Positions 24,692 to 31,968 of a DNA stretch of 42,480 bases are shown here, piece by piece (position 1 is the stretch's first letter; the number at the start of each line of letters is the position of its first letter). A program made the position numbers and the translations under genes. The notes under the pieces were generated by a model that was not told the origin of the DNA, did not search any database, and worked only from the letters and a program-made list of their open reading frames with translations. Source of the DNA: a virus; the IMG/VR virus record IMGVR_UViG_3300042924_002749, positions 1 to 42,480 of that record; one strand, given 5' to 3'.

Positions 24692-24918
24692 CTTACAACG
24701 CAGAACAAATTACCTATATGTTGGCGGAGGCCATAGACCAAAACCGTGAGTACAAGTCGTGGCACTGCAGCACTCAGCACCTGATGGCTCTTGTTGAGAG
24801 GGTTGTTGCCGAGGAGCGTGAGGCGTGTGCAAATACGGCGGGTCTTGCATTACTTGGCGCAGATAAAGCACTAAGTGATCGGGTTTTAAAAGCCATCCGA
24901 GCAAGGGGACAAGCATGA
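24688..24918 (+). CDS. Hypothetical early protein
   Basis: A 76-residue helical protein ([16 protein letters not shown] start) with VERVVAEEREACANTAG, a pattern common in small phage proteins of unknown function. AAGGAG precedes the ATG; it overlaps both neighbours by four bases. Confidence 0.65.
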   Translation: MTYNAEQITYMLAEAIDQNREYKSWHCSTQHLMALVERVVAEEREACANTAGLALLGADKALSDRVLKAIRARGQA

Positions 24919-25079
24919 CCAAGAAACAAAGAGCATATCTACACATCCTTACTTTGCCGTTTGTTATTTCAGCGGCAGTTGAGTTTTTACCTGCGTGGTT
25001 GTATTGGCCTATTGCCGTGATTTGTGGCATGGCATGGTTCGGTGCTTGTGTAATTTTGGCGGAGGTAAACCATGACTGA
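24915..25079 (+). CDS. Small two-segment membrane protein
   Basis: A 54-residue frame, coupled by ATGA to the gene before and overlapping the next gene by eight bases. After a basic start (MTKKQRAYLH) come two hydrophobic stretches, ILTLPFVISAAVEFLP and WLYWPIAVICGMAWFGACVI, which can span the membrane twice. Holin-like size, but its early-operon position argues against calling it a holin. Function unknown. Confidence 0.55.
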   Translation: MTKKQRAYLHILTLPFVISAAVEFLPAWLYWPIAVICGMAWFGACVILAEVNHD

Positions 25080-25230
25080 TGACGATGACATCCAAGACTA
25101 TGTTCGCCCATGGGTTGGGCTGACGGATGAGGAGATCATGCAATGCTTAGATCAAGCACATGGAGTAAATATGCGACTTGATGGATTTGCGCGAATTATT
25201 GAAGCCAAACTCAAGGAGAAGAACACATGA
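25072..25230 (+). CDS. Small acidic hypothetical protein
   Basis: A 52-residue frame starting MTDDDDIQDYVRPWVGLTDEE and ending AIIEAKLKEKNT-like (ARIIEAKLKEKNT). The WxGLTDEE and IEAKLKEKN elements recur in small early proteins of proteobacterial phages. GGAGG lies upstream of the ATG, and it overlaps the next gene by four bases. Function unknown. Confidence 0.55.
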   Translation: MTDDDDIQDYVRPWVGLTDEEIMQCLDQAHGVNMRLDGFARIIEAKLKEKNT

Positions 25231-25454
25231 AGCCCTTGAGTGAAACAACTGCACGAACAACCATCGGCATGATGCGTTCAATCGCAAGCCACAAGCCAAT
25301 CAGTCCGTTTCACCTGATGGCGGCTGATGAGATGGAACGTTTACTCAACGAAGTATTGGAATACAGAAAGGCAAACAATGAGCGAACCAAGTCTAAACAT
25401 ATGGGAAAAGGCGCTGGGATGGCGCAAGAGGCAGATGATCATCAAACAACTTGA
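25227..25454 (+). CDS. Small hypothetical protein
   Basis: A 75-residue helical protein (MKPLSETTARTTIGMMRSIA start). AAGGAG precedes the ATG. Its last 77 bases overlap the next gene in another frame, an unusually long overlap for this operon, so the C-terminus may be relaxed or one start may differ. Confidence 0.5.
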   Translation: MKPLSETTARTTIGMMRSIASHKPISPFHLMAADEMERLLNEVLEYRKANNERTKSKHMGKGAGMAQEADDHQTT

Positions 25455-25578
25455 TCCGGTAACCAATCAGATCAGGAACAACACCTTGGAAGAGGTGGCC
25501 CAAGAGTTTGACAAGATGAAGAACGGTGGGGATACCACGGCCAGCTTTGCCGTCTACGTTCGGAGCATGAAGCGATGA
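25378..25578 (+). CDS. Small hypothetical protein
   Basis: A 66-residue protein starting MSEPSLNIWEKALGWRKRQM; this ATG is chosen over an upstream one because the upstream translation is atypical. It contains NTLEEVAQEFDKMKNGGDT. It overlaps the previous gene by 77 bases and the next by four. Function unknown. Confidence 0.5.
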   Translation: MSEPSLNIWEKALGWRKRQMIIKQLDPVTNQIRNNTLEEVAQEFDKMKNGGDTTASFAVYVRSMKR

Positions 25579-25817
25579 TCAAATACGACGGCTATGACGA
25601 AGCAATCATTGGACCTGCGCATATTTGGCGGGACCATACAACAGTTGCAGTCCTGGTTTACGACGCAGAAAAGATTGCAGAAATACTAATGCGGGATGGA
25701 TGCTCGGCCGAAGAGGCCAGGGAGTTCATTGAATTCAACATAGAAGGCGGATACCTGGGGCTTGAAACGCCTGTTCTGGTATGGCCTAACGACATATGGG
25801 ACGAAGAAAATGATTGA
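25575..25817 (+). CDS. Conserved phage hypothetical protein
   Basis: An 80-residue acidic protein (IKYDGYDEAIIGPAHIW, then VLVYDAEKIAEILM and REFIEFNIEGGYLG). I recognise this arrangement from early regions of many phages, with no known function. It overlaps the DUF3310-like gene by eight bases. Confidence 0.65.
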   Translation: MIKYDGYDEAIIGPAHIWRDHTTVAVLVYDAEKIAEILMRDGCSAEEAREFIEFNIEGGYLGLETPVLVWPNDIWDEEND

Positions 25818-26055
25818 GAAAGCATCAGCCGATGAGCATCAGGTGGGTGGCGACCACTATCACCAAATCGGCATCCAGCCTTGGGCCGTCATGGAATCTG
25901 TGCTTAGCCGCCAGGAATTCATAGGCTACCTGAAAGGCAACATCATCAAATACAGCATGAGAGCTGGCCGCAAAGAGGGGTCAGACGATGCCGCTAAAGC
26001 TTGGCATTACAAACAAAAGCTCAATGAATTTATAGGTTTCGACGCACCATTTTAA
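25810..26055 (+). CDS. DUF3310-family protein
   Basis: An 81-residue protein, start at 25810 inside the end of the previous gene. QVGGDHYHQIGIQPWAVM and GYLKGNIIKYSMRAGRKEG are the signature of DUF3310, a small family widespread in phages and sometimes labelled nucleotide-kinase-like without proof. KxWHYKQKLNEF closes the domain. Confidence 0.8.
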   Translation: MIEKASADEHQVGGDHYHQIGIQPWAVMESVLSRQEFIGYLKGNIIKYSMRAGRKEGSDDAAKAWHYKQKLNEFIGFDAPF

Positions 26056-26064
26056 GGGAACGAC

Positions 26065-26898
26065 ATGTTAGAAAGAAAAGAATTAGAACTGAAACAAATC
26101 AGGCTGGACGGCGGCACCCAGGTGCGCGCAGCAATTAAAGAAGAAGCGGTGATGCGCTACGCTACGGACCTGGAAGGCGGGTCAGTATTCCCACCGATGC
26201 GGGTGTTCTTTGACGGCACAGATTACTGGATGTCAGATGGATTCCACCGGTATCACGCAGCCCTACGGATTGGGATGGCCACCTTCCCGTGCGAGGTAGA
26301 AACAGGCACCCCCAGGGATGCTCTGTTCTTTGGTAGTAGTGCCAACAACTTGCACGGCCAGCCGATGGACAACGCCGACAAGCGCAAGGTCACTATGATT
26401 TTCGTAGAAGATTTTGAATGGGGCGAGTGGAGCAATGCAGAAATTGCCAGGAAGGTTGGCGTGTCTGCGCCGTTCGTTGCCAAGATGCGTGGGGAAAGCG
26501 CGCCGGCCGTGCGCAAATACATAACACCCAAAGGCAATGTGGCCGAGAAGCGAAAGCCCGAAAAGAAAGATAAGCCAGCTAAGCCAGCCAAAGCAGCGCC
26601 CCTGGTTGAGCCACCCAAAGCAGAGCCACCAGCGGTAGATCACCGCCAGGAAATGGTAGACGAGCTGATTGCTCAAAATGAAACATTAACCGACCGCTTG
26701 GCCGTCAAAGTCATGGACGCGACAGCCGAAGAAAAGAAAGCAGCGGAAGATTTGATCAAACAATTGCGCGAAGAGATTCGTATTCTGAAACTAGAAATGA
26801 ATGCGGTTAAATCCAGCCGGGATAAATTCCAGTTGGAAAACGCGCAGCTCAAGCGTCAGATTTCCATGCAACAAAGACAACTTAAAGCCTACGAATAA
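26065..26898 (+). CDS. ParB-like nuclease-domain protein with HTH and coiled coil
   Basis: A 277-residue protein. Residues 1-85 form a ParB/sulfiredoxin-type domain (QIRLDGGTQVRAAI, then SDGFHRYHAALRIGM). Residues about 115-150 contain a helix-turn-helix (WSNAEIARKVGVSAPFVAKM). A lysine/proline/alanine linker leads to a long coiled coil (190-277). Phage ParB-like proteins of this kind may bind or nick DNA in replication. It is followed by the helicase and primase genes. DNA binding is well supported, nuclease activity is not. Confidence 0.75.
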   Translation: MLERKELELKQIRLDGGTQVRAAIKEEAVMRYATDLEGGSVFPPMRVFFDGTDYWMSDGFHRYHAALRIGMATFPCEVETGTPRDALFFGSSANNLHGQPMDNADKRKVTMIFVEDFEWGEWSNAEIARKVGVSAPFVAKMRGESAPAVRKYITPKGNVAEKRKPEKKDKPAKPAKAAPLVEPPKAEPPAVDHRQEMVDELIAQNETLTDRLAVKVMDATAEEKKAAEDLIKQLREEIRILKLEMNAVKSSRDKFQLENAQLKRQISMQQRQLKAYE

Positions 26899-26909
26899 AC
26901 AAGGCCCAA

Positions 26910-26932
26910 GCCGGCGGGCATAGTGTGCCGGC
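26910..26932 (+). other. GC-rich hairpin before the helicase gene
   Basis: GCCGGC at 26910-26915 and 26927-26932 can form a six-base stem with an 11-base loop, between the ParB-like stop and the helicase ribosome site (GGAG, 26936-26939). No T tract follows. It may tune translation or RNA stability. Confidence 0.35.
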
Positions 26933-26946
26933 AGCGGAGAATCAAA

Positions 26947-28416
26947 ATGAGTTTACAACTAAGGGATTATCAAGACGCTACCCTGGCAGCGCTACGCCAG
27001 GGGTTTGCAGAGGGAAAGCGCGCGCAGATACTTTATGCACCGACCGGAGCGGGCAAGACAGAAATGGCTATTGCTTTGCTCAACGCAACCAGGGGTAAAG
27101 GTAACAAGGCAGCCATGCTGCTGGACCGAATCATTCTGTGTGACCAGACCAGCGAGCGATTAGAAAAATACCATATCCCGCACGGGGTACTGCAGTCAGG
27201 CCATTGGCGCTATCGGCCGTATGAACACATCCAGGTTTGCTCAGCTCAGACGCTGGAAAAGAGGGGCTCATTCCCAGGGCTGAACCTTTTGATTGTGGAC
27301 GAGTGCCACACAACGCGGCAGCAGACAGTTGATTTCATTAAGAATAATCCGGAGGTGCGGGTCATCGGGCTGACGGCCACGCCTTTCACCAAGGGGCTGG
27401 CCCATATCTATGACAACATCGTCAACACCATCACAACCCGGGAGCTGGTAGAGCAGAAGGTATTGATGCCTCTACGTGTCTTCATTGCCAAAGAAATTGA
27501 CATGACCGGCGCCAAGAAGGTGGCGGGCGAATGGTCCCAGGCCGAGGCATCTAAGCGGGGCATGCAGATTACCGGGAACATTGTCGAGGAGTGGATCCGA
27601 AAGACCAATGAAATCTTTGGTGGTCCTCGTAAAACGATTGTGTTCTGTTCGGGCGTCGAGCATGGCGCCGACCTGGCCGCACAGTTTGCAGCCGAGGGTT
27701 ATAACTTTGTATCGGTCAGCTACCGGGATGATGACCAGTTCAAGCGGGATGTGATTGAAGACTTTGCCAGGCCGGACACAGAAATACATGGACTGATTGC
27801 CACGGATATCCTGACCAAAGGCTTTGATGTACCTGATGTAATGATCGGCGTGTCGGCCAGGCCGTTTAGCAAATCTTTATCGTCGCATATCCAGCAGATG
27901 GGCCGCATCATGCGCCGGGCTGACAACAAAGAGTTTGCTGTCTGGCTGGACCATAGTGGGAACTACTTACGCTTCCAGGAGGATTGGGAAGCGGTCTATC
28001 ACAACGGCGTCGATGTCCTGGATGATGGAAAAGAAAAGGCCAAGAAAGAAAAGACAGAAGACGAGAAGAAAGAATCCAAGTGCCCATCGTGCGGGCATCT
28101 GTGGCCGGGCGGGTCTGATACCTGTTTGCATTGCGGCCATGTGCGCGAGCGTCAGAACAAGGTAAGCAGTATTCCTGGTGTATTGGAAGAGTTGGAAGGG
28201 ATGGCCAGCAGGGATAACAAGCAAGCGTTTTGGGCGATGTGCCAATGGTATGTGAAGTATCGCGGGTGGTCGAGCGGCCGCGCTGCGCATTGCTATAAGG
28301 ATAAGTTTGGGGTGTGGCCCAGGGGCCTAGCTGATTCGGTGGCGTCGCCTGATATTGCGTTCGATAAGTTTGTCAAGAGCCGGCTGATTGCATACCTGAA
28401 AGGGAAGGGTAAATGA
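26947..28416 (+). CDS. SF2 DEAD/DEAH-box helicase with C4 zinc ribbon
   Basis: A 489-residue protein; the ATG at 26947 follows GGAG. It carries Q-motif-like RDYQ, Walker A PTGAGKT (32-38), DECH (118-121), GLTATPF, ATDILTKGFDVPDV and motif VI QMGRIMRR (317-324). A four-cysteine ribbon, CPSC (C379, C382) and CLHC (C393, C396), sits in the C-terminal part. This is the RecG/RecQ/RadD-like superfamily 2 layout; the best-known relatives are RadD-like helicases that aid recombination and replication. It overlaps the primase gene by four bases, so the two probably work together. Confidence 0.85.
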   Translation: MSLQLRDYQDATLAALRQGFAEGKRAQILYAPTGAGKTEMAIALLNATRGKGNKAAMLLDRIILCDQTSERLEKYHIPHGVLQSGHWRYRPYEHIQVCSAQTLEKRGSFPGLNLLIVDECHTTRQQTVDFIKNNPEVRVIGLTATPFTKGLAHIYDNIVNTITTRELVEQKVLMPLRVFIAKEIDMTGAKKVAGEWSQAEASKRGMQITGNIVEEWIRKTNEIFGGPRKTIVFCSGVEHGADLAAQFAAEGYNFVSVSYRDDDQFKRDVIEDFARPDTEIHGLIATDILTKGFDVPDVMIGVSARPFSKSLSSHIQQMGRIMRRADNKEFAVWLDHSGNYLRFQEDWEAVYHNGVDVLDDGKEKAKKEKTEDEKKESKCPSCGHLWPGGSDTCLHCGHVRERQNKVSSIPGVLEELEGMASRDNKQAFWAMCQWYVKYRGWSSGRAAHCYKDKFGVWPRGLADSVASPDIAFDKFVKSRLIAYLKGKGK

Positions 28417-29240
28417 CTGACCTGATTAGCTATTGCAAGCTGCATGGCATCCTGATTGATAGCCCTCCACCGATTGGTTACTGGCGCCGATACCCGACGG
28501 ATGATCACCCAAACAGTAGGAACGGAGCGGTCAAGTACATGGGAACCCATGCGTTCGTGCAGAACTGGGCGACCGGCACGGAGGTGGCCGTGTGGCATGC
28601 GGATGAATTGAAACCGGCTGATGTAGTGCGCATACAGAAGCAAGCCAATGATGCCGAAGCGCAGCGACAAAAGCAGGGGAAGGAGGCGGCTAGCAAGGCG
28701 GCTTGGATCCTGGGCCAATGTCAATTCGGTAGGCATGACTATCTGAAAGCGAAAGGTTTCCCGGAAGAGCAGGGGAATGTATGGGCGTTCAATGGTCAGC
28801 AACTGTTGGTCATTCCGATGCGGTCGGATGGACACTTAGTGGGTGTACAGTTAATTGACCAGGTTGGCGGGAAGAAGTTTCTGTCCGGCCAGCGCACGAG
28901 CGGAGCTGAATTTATATTCAACAACAAAGGGATGCACATCCTGGTCGAGGGGTATGCCACGGCGTTGTCTATCCGGCTGGCCTTGTCGCAGCTCAAGCGT
29001 CGCTACACATTGCATGTTTGTTTCAGCGCGGGGAACATGGTGAAGGTGGCTGCCAGGTTGCCGGCTGGGGTGGTCATTGCTGACAACGATACCAGCGGCA
29101 CCGGCGAGCGGGTGGCCAAGCAAATCGGCTGGCCGTATTGGATGAGCGATGTCGAGGGAGAGGATGCCAACGACACGCACCGGCGGCTCGGGTTGTTCAA
29201 GTTTTCCCAAAGCCTGACCCGGTCAGTTGTAATACTCTGA
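28413..29240 (+). CDS. Toprim-domain DNA primase-like protein
   Basis: A 275-residue protein. The C-terminal half holds a Toprim domain: ILVEGYATALSI (E179), VVIADNDTSGTG (D224, D226) and a following DANDTHRR. The N-terminal half resembles the region before Toprim in phage P4-type primases (YWRRYPTDDHP, FVQNWATGTE), but has no zinc-finger cysteines. Its role is RNA priming for replication, coupled to the upstream helicase. The 3' end overlaps a convergent gene by 18 bases. Confidence 0.8.
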   Translation: MTDLISYCKLHGILIDSPPPIGYWRRYPTDDHPNSRNGAVKYMGTHAFVQNWATGTEVAVWHADELKPADVVRIQKQANDAEAQRQKQGKEAASKAAWILGQCQFGRHDYLKAKGFPEEQGNVWAFNGQQLLVIPMRSDGHLVGVQLIDQVGGKKFLSGQRTSGAEFIFNNKGMHILVEGYATALSIRLALSQLKRRYTLHVCFSAGNMVKVAARLPAGVVIADNDTSGTGERVAKQIGWPYWMSDVEGEDANDTHRRLGLFKFSQSLTRSVVIL

Positions 29241-29423
29241 AATCTGAATGGGCCGGACCGTGAACTGTTTCGGGTGTTCACGCTCCAGCTCTTTAATGCC
29301 GGTCATTATCTCGATGCCCAGGTCAAACGAAGCCTGACCTAGGCCTAGATAATCGGCCGACACAGTAACGACGCCGTCCTCCTCATGCAGGAATATTGCG
29401 AATAGTGTTGGGCGCTTCTTCAT
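29223..29423 (-). CDS. Small hypothetical protein
   Basis: A 66-residue protein (MKKRPTLFAIFLHEEDGVV start; ends QISEYYN), alpha/beta-like, ending tail-to-tail within the last 18 bases of the primase gene. It overlaps the previous minus-strand gene by 41 bases. Function unknown. Confidence 0.5.
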   Translation of the reverse strand: MKKRPTLFAIFLHEEDGVVTVSADYLGLGQASFDLGIEIMTGIKELEREHPKQFTVRPIQISEYYN

Positions 29424-29571
29424 TAATGCTCACAATCTTAGTTTGTTTGCCGTCCATGGCATCATATTTCAAAGCCAGGTCGGTGACCAGCCGGATGATA
29501 TCTAACCGGCTGGCCGCCTCCATTGTCAGCGTAACTTGATGCTCGCGGATGATGGTTACCCAGTATTTCAC
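29383..29571 (-). CDS. Small hypothetical protein (62 aa, GTG start)
   Basis: The GTG at 29571 overlaps the upstream stop (GTGA), supporting this start over the long frame upstream, whose first part reads through two other genes. It encodes KYWVTIIREHQVTLTMEAAS, then RLVTDLALKYDAMDGKQTKI. Function unknown. Confidence 0.5.
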   Translation of the reverse strand: MKYWVTIIREHQVTLTMEAASRLDIIRLVTDLALKYDAMDGKQTKIVSINEEAPNTIRNIPA

Positions 29572-29663
29572 GACGTCCACCAGGCCACCAGCAGCGCAGC
29601 AAAGCCGACGCCGATAGCCACGGCCGTGAGAATGTCGAGTGCGGTTTCGTAACTTTGTTTCAT
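29568..29663 (-). CDS. Single-span membrane micropeptide (31 aa)
   Basis: A short frame starting MKQSYETALDILTAVAIGVG, with a hydrophobic stretch through FAALLVAWW that is long enough for one membrane span. AGAGG lies upstream of the ATG in the same sequence context as neighbouring starts (CATCCG before ATG). It is coupled to the next gene by GTGA. Function unknown. Confidence 0.5.
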   Translation of the reverse strand: MKQSYETALDILTAVAIGVGFAALLVAWWTS

Positions 29664-29674
29664 CGGATGACCTC

Positions 29675-30052
29675 TTACCAATTCGCGTATTTCTTGAACG
29701 CCTTTTTGTATTCGGCGTAACTCTCAAATGGTCCGTTGCGTAGGCAATGATGCAAGAATAGTTCATCCATAAACCAGCCCTGTGCCAGCTCATCCCCTGA
29801 TCGGCCCAGGTCTTTATATTCCTCGCCGTTGTAGTACTCGGCCAGGACCATCTTCACCTCGGGCCATTGGAAGCGGCCCCTGGCGGTTTCCACCAGGCCG
29901 ACACCGGCGACGCGGCCGTATCCGTCATAAGACCCGGTAAATTTTTTGCCATTGGGCAGCAGCGCTACCACCTCGCTAAGCCTGGGGATGTCCTTCAAGT
30001 TGGCGACGATTGGCAGGTGTGTTTTTGCGCATGTTTTAGAAAAGAAACCCAT
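29675..30052 (-). CDS. Hypothetical protein
   Basis: A 125-residue protein starting MGFFSKTCAKTHLPIVANLK after AAGGAG; the upstream extension is not supported. It has a beta-rich middle (GKKFTGSYDGYGRVAGVGLV) and an aromatic C-terminus (HHCLRNGPFESYAEYKKAFK). It is a stand-alone small-domain protein with no recognised family. Confidence 0.6.
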   Translation of the reverse strand: MGFFSKTCAKTHLPIVANLKDIPRLSEVVALLPNGKKFTGSYDGYGRVAGVGLVETARGRFQWPEVKMVLAEYYNGEEYKDLGRSGDELAQGWFMDELFLHHCLRNGPFESYAEYKKAFKKYANW

Positions 30053-30065
30053 AATAAATTCTCCT

Positions 30066-30305
30066 TTAGATTGATGGAATAGTTGGTAATTTGCGGTTGG
30101 TCGTAAACAGGGAGCCGGCGCCGTTGCCTTCGTCGTCGCGGCTTGGGTAAAAACGCAGACCATTGTCTAGCGTAATGATGAGCGGGCGGTGGTGCCAATC
30201 TACTTCGTTGGCGTCCTCTTCGGTCATGTAATCAACGGACACAATGCGGCGGCCCACCAATAATTCGGCGGCGGCTTTGGTCCAGCGGTCTTGTATGTCG
30301 GTCAT
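30066..30305 (-). CDS. Hypothetical protein
   Basis: A 79-residue protein (MTDIQDRWTKAAAELLVGRR start) with LIITLDNGLRFYPSRDDEGN, an alpha/beta pattern known from small phage proteins of unknown function. It uses the conserved AGGAGTCCATCCG leader before its ATG. Confidence 0.6.
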   Translation of the reverse strand: MTDIQDRWTKAAAELLVGRRIVSVDYMTEEDANEVDWHHRPLIITLDNGLRFYPSRDDEGNGAGSLFTTNRKLPTIPSI

Positions 30306-30318
30306 CGGATGGACTCCT

Positions 30319-30495
30319 TTATGCGGTTAACCGGTTGTACTGGTCGTTGATTTCTTCATCGGTGCAAGTGGTGAAACCTCCTTTCGCAAAAAATTCTGTG
30401 ACTTCTTGCACCAGGTTAAGCTCCACCCCATTACCCAAAAACCAATCGATTTCGTTTTGAGTCAGGGCTAAAATTTTGTCTTCTCTTGTGATCAT
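30319..30495 (-). CDS. Small hypothetical protein
   Basis: A 58-residue acidic protein starting MITREDKILALTQNEIDWFL. The ATG at 30495 is preferred because the AGGAGTTCATCCG leader precedes it. Function unknown. Confidence 0.55.
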   Translation of the reverse strand: MITREDKILALTQNEIDWFLGNGVELNLVQEVTEFFAKGGFTTCTDEEINDQYNRLTA

Positions 30496-30506
30496 CGGAT
30501 GAACTC

Positions 30507-30677
30507 CTAGTTGTTGTCGATTAGTTCCAAGGCCTGGGCCTTGCATGTTTCTACCTGCTCGGGCGTCATGCCGCGGGCTAGTTGCTCGGCCATAGCGACA
30601 CAGTCGCGGGCGCGTTTTCTGTCAGGCGCGGTTATAGCTAAAACCAGCGCGAGCGTGAGGGCGTGGGGTTTGTTCAC
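30507..30677 (-). CDS. Small hypothetical protein (56 aa, GTG start)
   Basis: The GTG at 30677 follows the AGGAGTCCATCCG leader; the in-frame ATGs upstream fall inside other genes. The product has a hydrophobic N-terminal part (ALTLALVLAITAP) and a helical C-terminus (CVAMAEQLARGMTPEQVETC). The hydrophobic stretch is short for a membrane span. Function unknown. Confidence 0.5.
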   Translation of the reverse strand: MNKPHALTLALVLAITAPDRKRARDCVAMAEQLARGMTPEQVETCKAQALELIDNN

Positions 30678-30688
30678 CGGATGGACTC

Positions 30689-30871
30689 CTAGCGCTGGCG
30701 CGCTTCTGCGCGGCCGGTTTCGATCAGGCGCCGGGCCTCGGCGCGGTCGTCGATCTGCTCCGATTCCAGCATGCGGCGCAGCATGCCGGCCTGGGCTATC
30801 GTTTGGGCCGGTGTCTTGGCGAGCTGGTAGCGCGCGCCGGCGTTGATATAGTCTGCTTCGGGGTGGTTCAT
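30689..30871 (-). CDS. Small hypothetical protein
   Basis: A 60-residue helical, arginine-rich protein (MNHPEADYINAGARYQLAKT start). AGGAG precedes the ATG, which overlaps the upstream stop by four bases. Function unknown. Confidence 0.5.
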   Translation of the reverse strand: MNHPEADYINAGARYQLAKTPAQTIAQAGMLRRMLESEQIDDRAEARRLIETGRAEARQR

Positions 30872-31002
30872 TGTTTAGGCTCCTGGGTTTCATTAAATAA
30901 AGCTTGCGCGCCGCATTCGGGGCAATCATTGGTCTGTGGTCCGATTAGTTGGCCGATATCGGTTACGGCGCCGCATTCGGGGAAAATTATGGGGTCGTGC
31001 AT
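30868..31002 (-). CDS. Small protein with two PECGA cysteine motifs (44 aa)
   Basis: A short frame starting MHDPIIFPECGAVTDIGQLI; the second motif, CPECGA, follows 19 residues later. The second motif is a zinc-knuckle half; the first has only one cysteine, so a complete zinc site would need dimerisation or another ligand. AAAGG precedes the ATG, and the stop overlaps the next start (ATGA). Confidence 0.5.
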   Translation of the reverse strand: MHDPIIFPECGAVTDIGQLIGPQTNDCPECGAQALFNETQEPKQ

Positions 31003-31015
31003 GGTTTACCTTTCG

Positions 31016-31267
31016 TTAAATGGTGCAGCAGCCGCAGCATGGCGCGTCTTCGCACCGGCCCTTTTTGTTTCGGTAGAATTCCCGGCCGCTAAAATTAAAA
31101 ACGTCACTAACCCTGGGCCGGTCCGTCGTGTAGGTCATGCGGTCGTCGTCGGGCTCCAGCTCGGCGGTCCGGGTGTCGGTGTTGTAAATAATAAAATCCC
31201 CGGGGTTTATCCGGGCGCCGGATAAGCTGCATTTGCCTGGGTACTTTGCGCGCATCTTTTTCAACAT
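31016..31267 (-). CDS. Hypothetical cysteine-containing protein
   Basis: An 83-residue protein starting MLKKMRAKYPGKCSLSGARI; this ATG follows AAAGG, whereas the longer frame would need TTG. CSLSGARINPGDFIIYN is followed by a beta-rich stretch, and the C-terminus ends CEDAPCCGCC, so metal binding is possible. Function unknown. Confidence 0.55.
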   Translation of the reverse strand: MLKKMRAKYPGKCSLSGARINPGDFIIYNTDTRTAELEPDDDRMTYTTDRPRVSDVFNFSGREFYRNKKGRCEDAPCCGCCTI

Positions 31268-31269
31268 GT

Positions 31270-31965
31270 TCAACCTTTCAAAATTGGGATAACCCGGCGC
31301 GCCTTGGCGTCGGTCTGTTTTGCTTTGCTGCCATGGGCCCGGAAACCTACGATAAAAGCGCGGTCGGCCCGGCTACACCAGGGGCTAAAATTTCCGCAGC
31401 TCTCGCATGTGGCGCCGTCGCGGGTCTGTGCCTGGCAAATCACAATCTGCCGGCCTTCGGGCGTGTAACTGATTTCGGGCGTGTCGGTTGGCACAATGCA
31501 AGCGACCGGGCCGGCGTTCGTGTTGGCCAGCTGGTCGGCGTGGCCGGCGTCGTCGGCGCTTAGGTTTATTGTGAAGCCCCAGGCGTTGGCGTGTCGTATC
31601 CATAGCAGCGCGTCGGGGTGGTGTTTGTGCGTGTATGTGAACCCGCGGCGGCCCCTGTTGGCCTTGACTATTTCCCCGAGCTGGTAGGCGTCGATTGTTT
31701 CCCCTTCACCTGGTAAATCCCCGGCGACGTTCATCCGCCACACTTGGGCGGGCGGTAGGCTGGCGATTGCGCGCGCGTGTGCTGCGATATCGTGGCCGCG
31801 GGTCGGGACCTTGTCCCAGGTCATGCGGGTGTAAAAGTCTTCGCCGTAACAGTCTTCGCCGTAGTGGCTGCAGCTGGGCGGGCATGAGCTGCGCGTGCTA
31901 TACGTAACCGGGATTGGGCCGGTTTTGCGGTTCCCGCTGCTGCGGATAAAGTGAAATTGATTCAT
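31270..31965 (-). CDS. Hypothetical protein with two cysteine clusters
   Basis: A 231-residue protein. CPPSCSHYGEDCYGEDFYTR (near residues 28-46) and CESCGNFSPWC (near 190-200) are probable metal or cluster ligands. The middle contains VWRMNVAGDLPGEGETIDAY and RRGFTYTHKHHPD, which I recognise from a phage protein family of unknown function (a DUF7227-like pattern, from memory). The cysteine layout would fit a radical-SAM-like or zinc protein, but no CxxxCxxC motif is present. Confidence 0.6.
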   Translation of the reverse strand: MNQFHFIRSSGNRKTGPIPVTYSTRSSCPPSCSHYGEDCYGEDFYTRMTWDKVPTRGHDIAAHARAIASLPPAQVWRMNVAGDLPGEGETIDAYQLGEIVKANRGRRGFTYTHKHHPDALLWIRHANAWGFTINLSADDAGHADQLANTNAGPVACIVPTDTPEISYTPEGRQIVICQAQTRDGATCESCGNFSPWCSRADRAFIVGFRAHGSKAKQTDAKARRVIPILKG

Positions 31966-31968
31966 TTT

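Noticed and set aside
29675-30163. Longer forms of several minus-strand small genes (for example here, and 29383-29793, 30507-30929)
   Set aside because: The upstream parts run through neighbouring genes or leaders and are low-complexity; internal starts have good ribosome sites.
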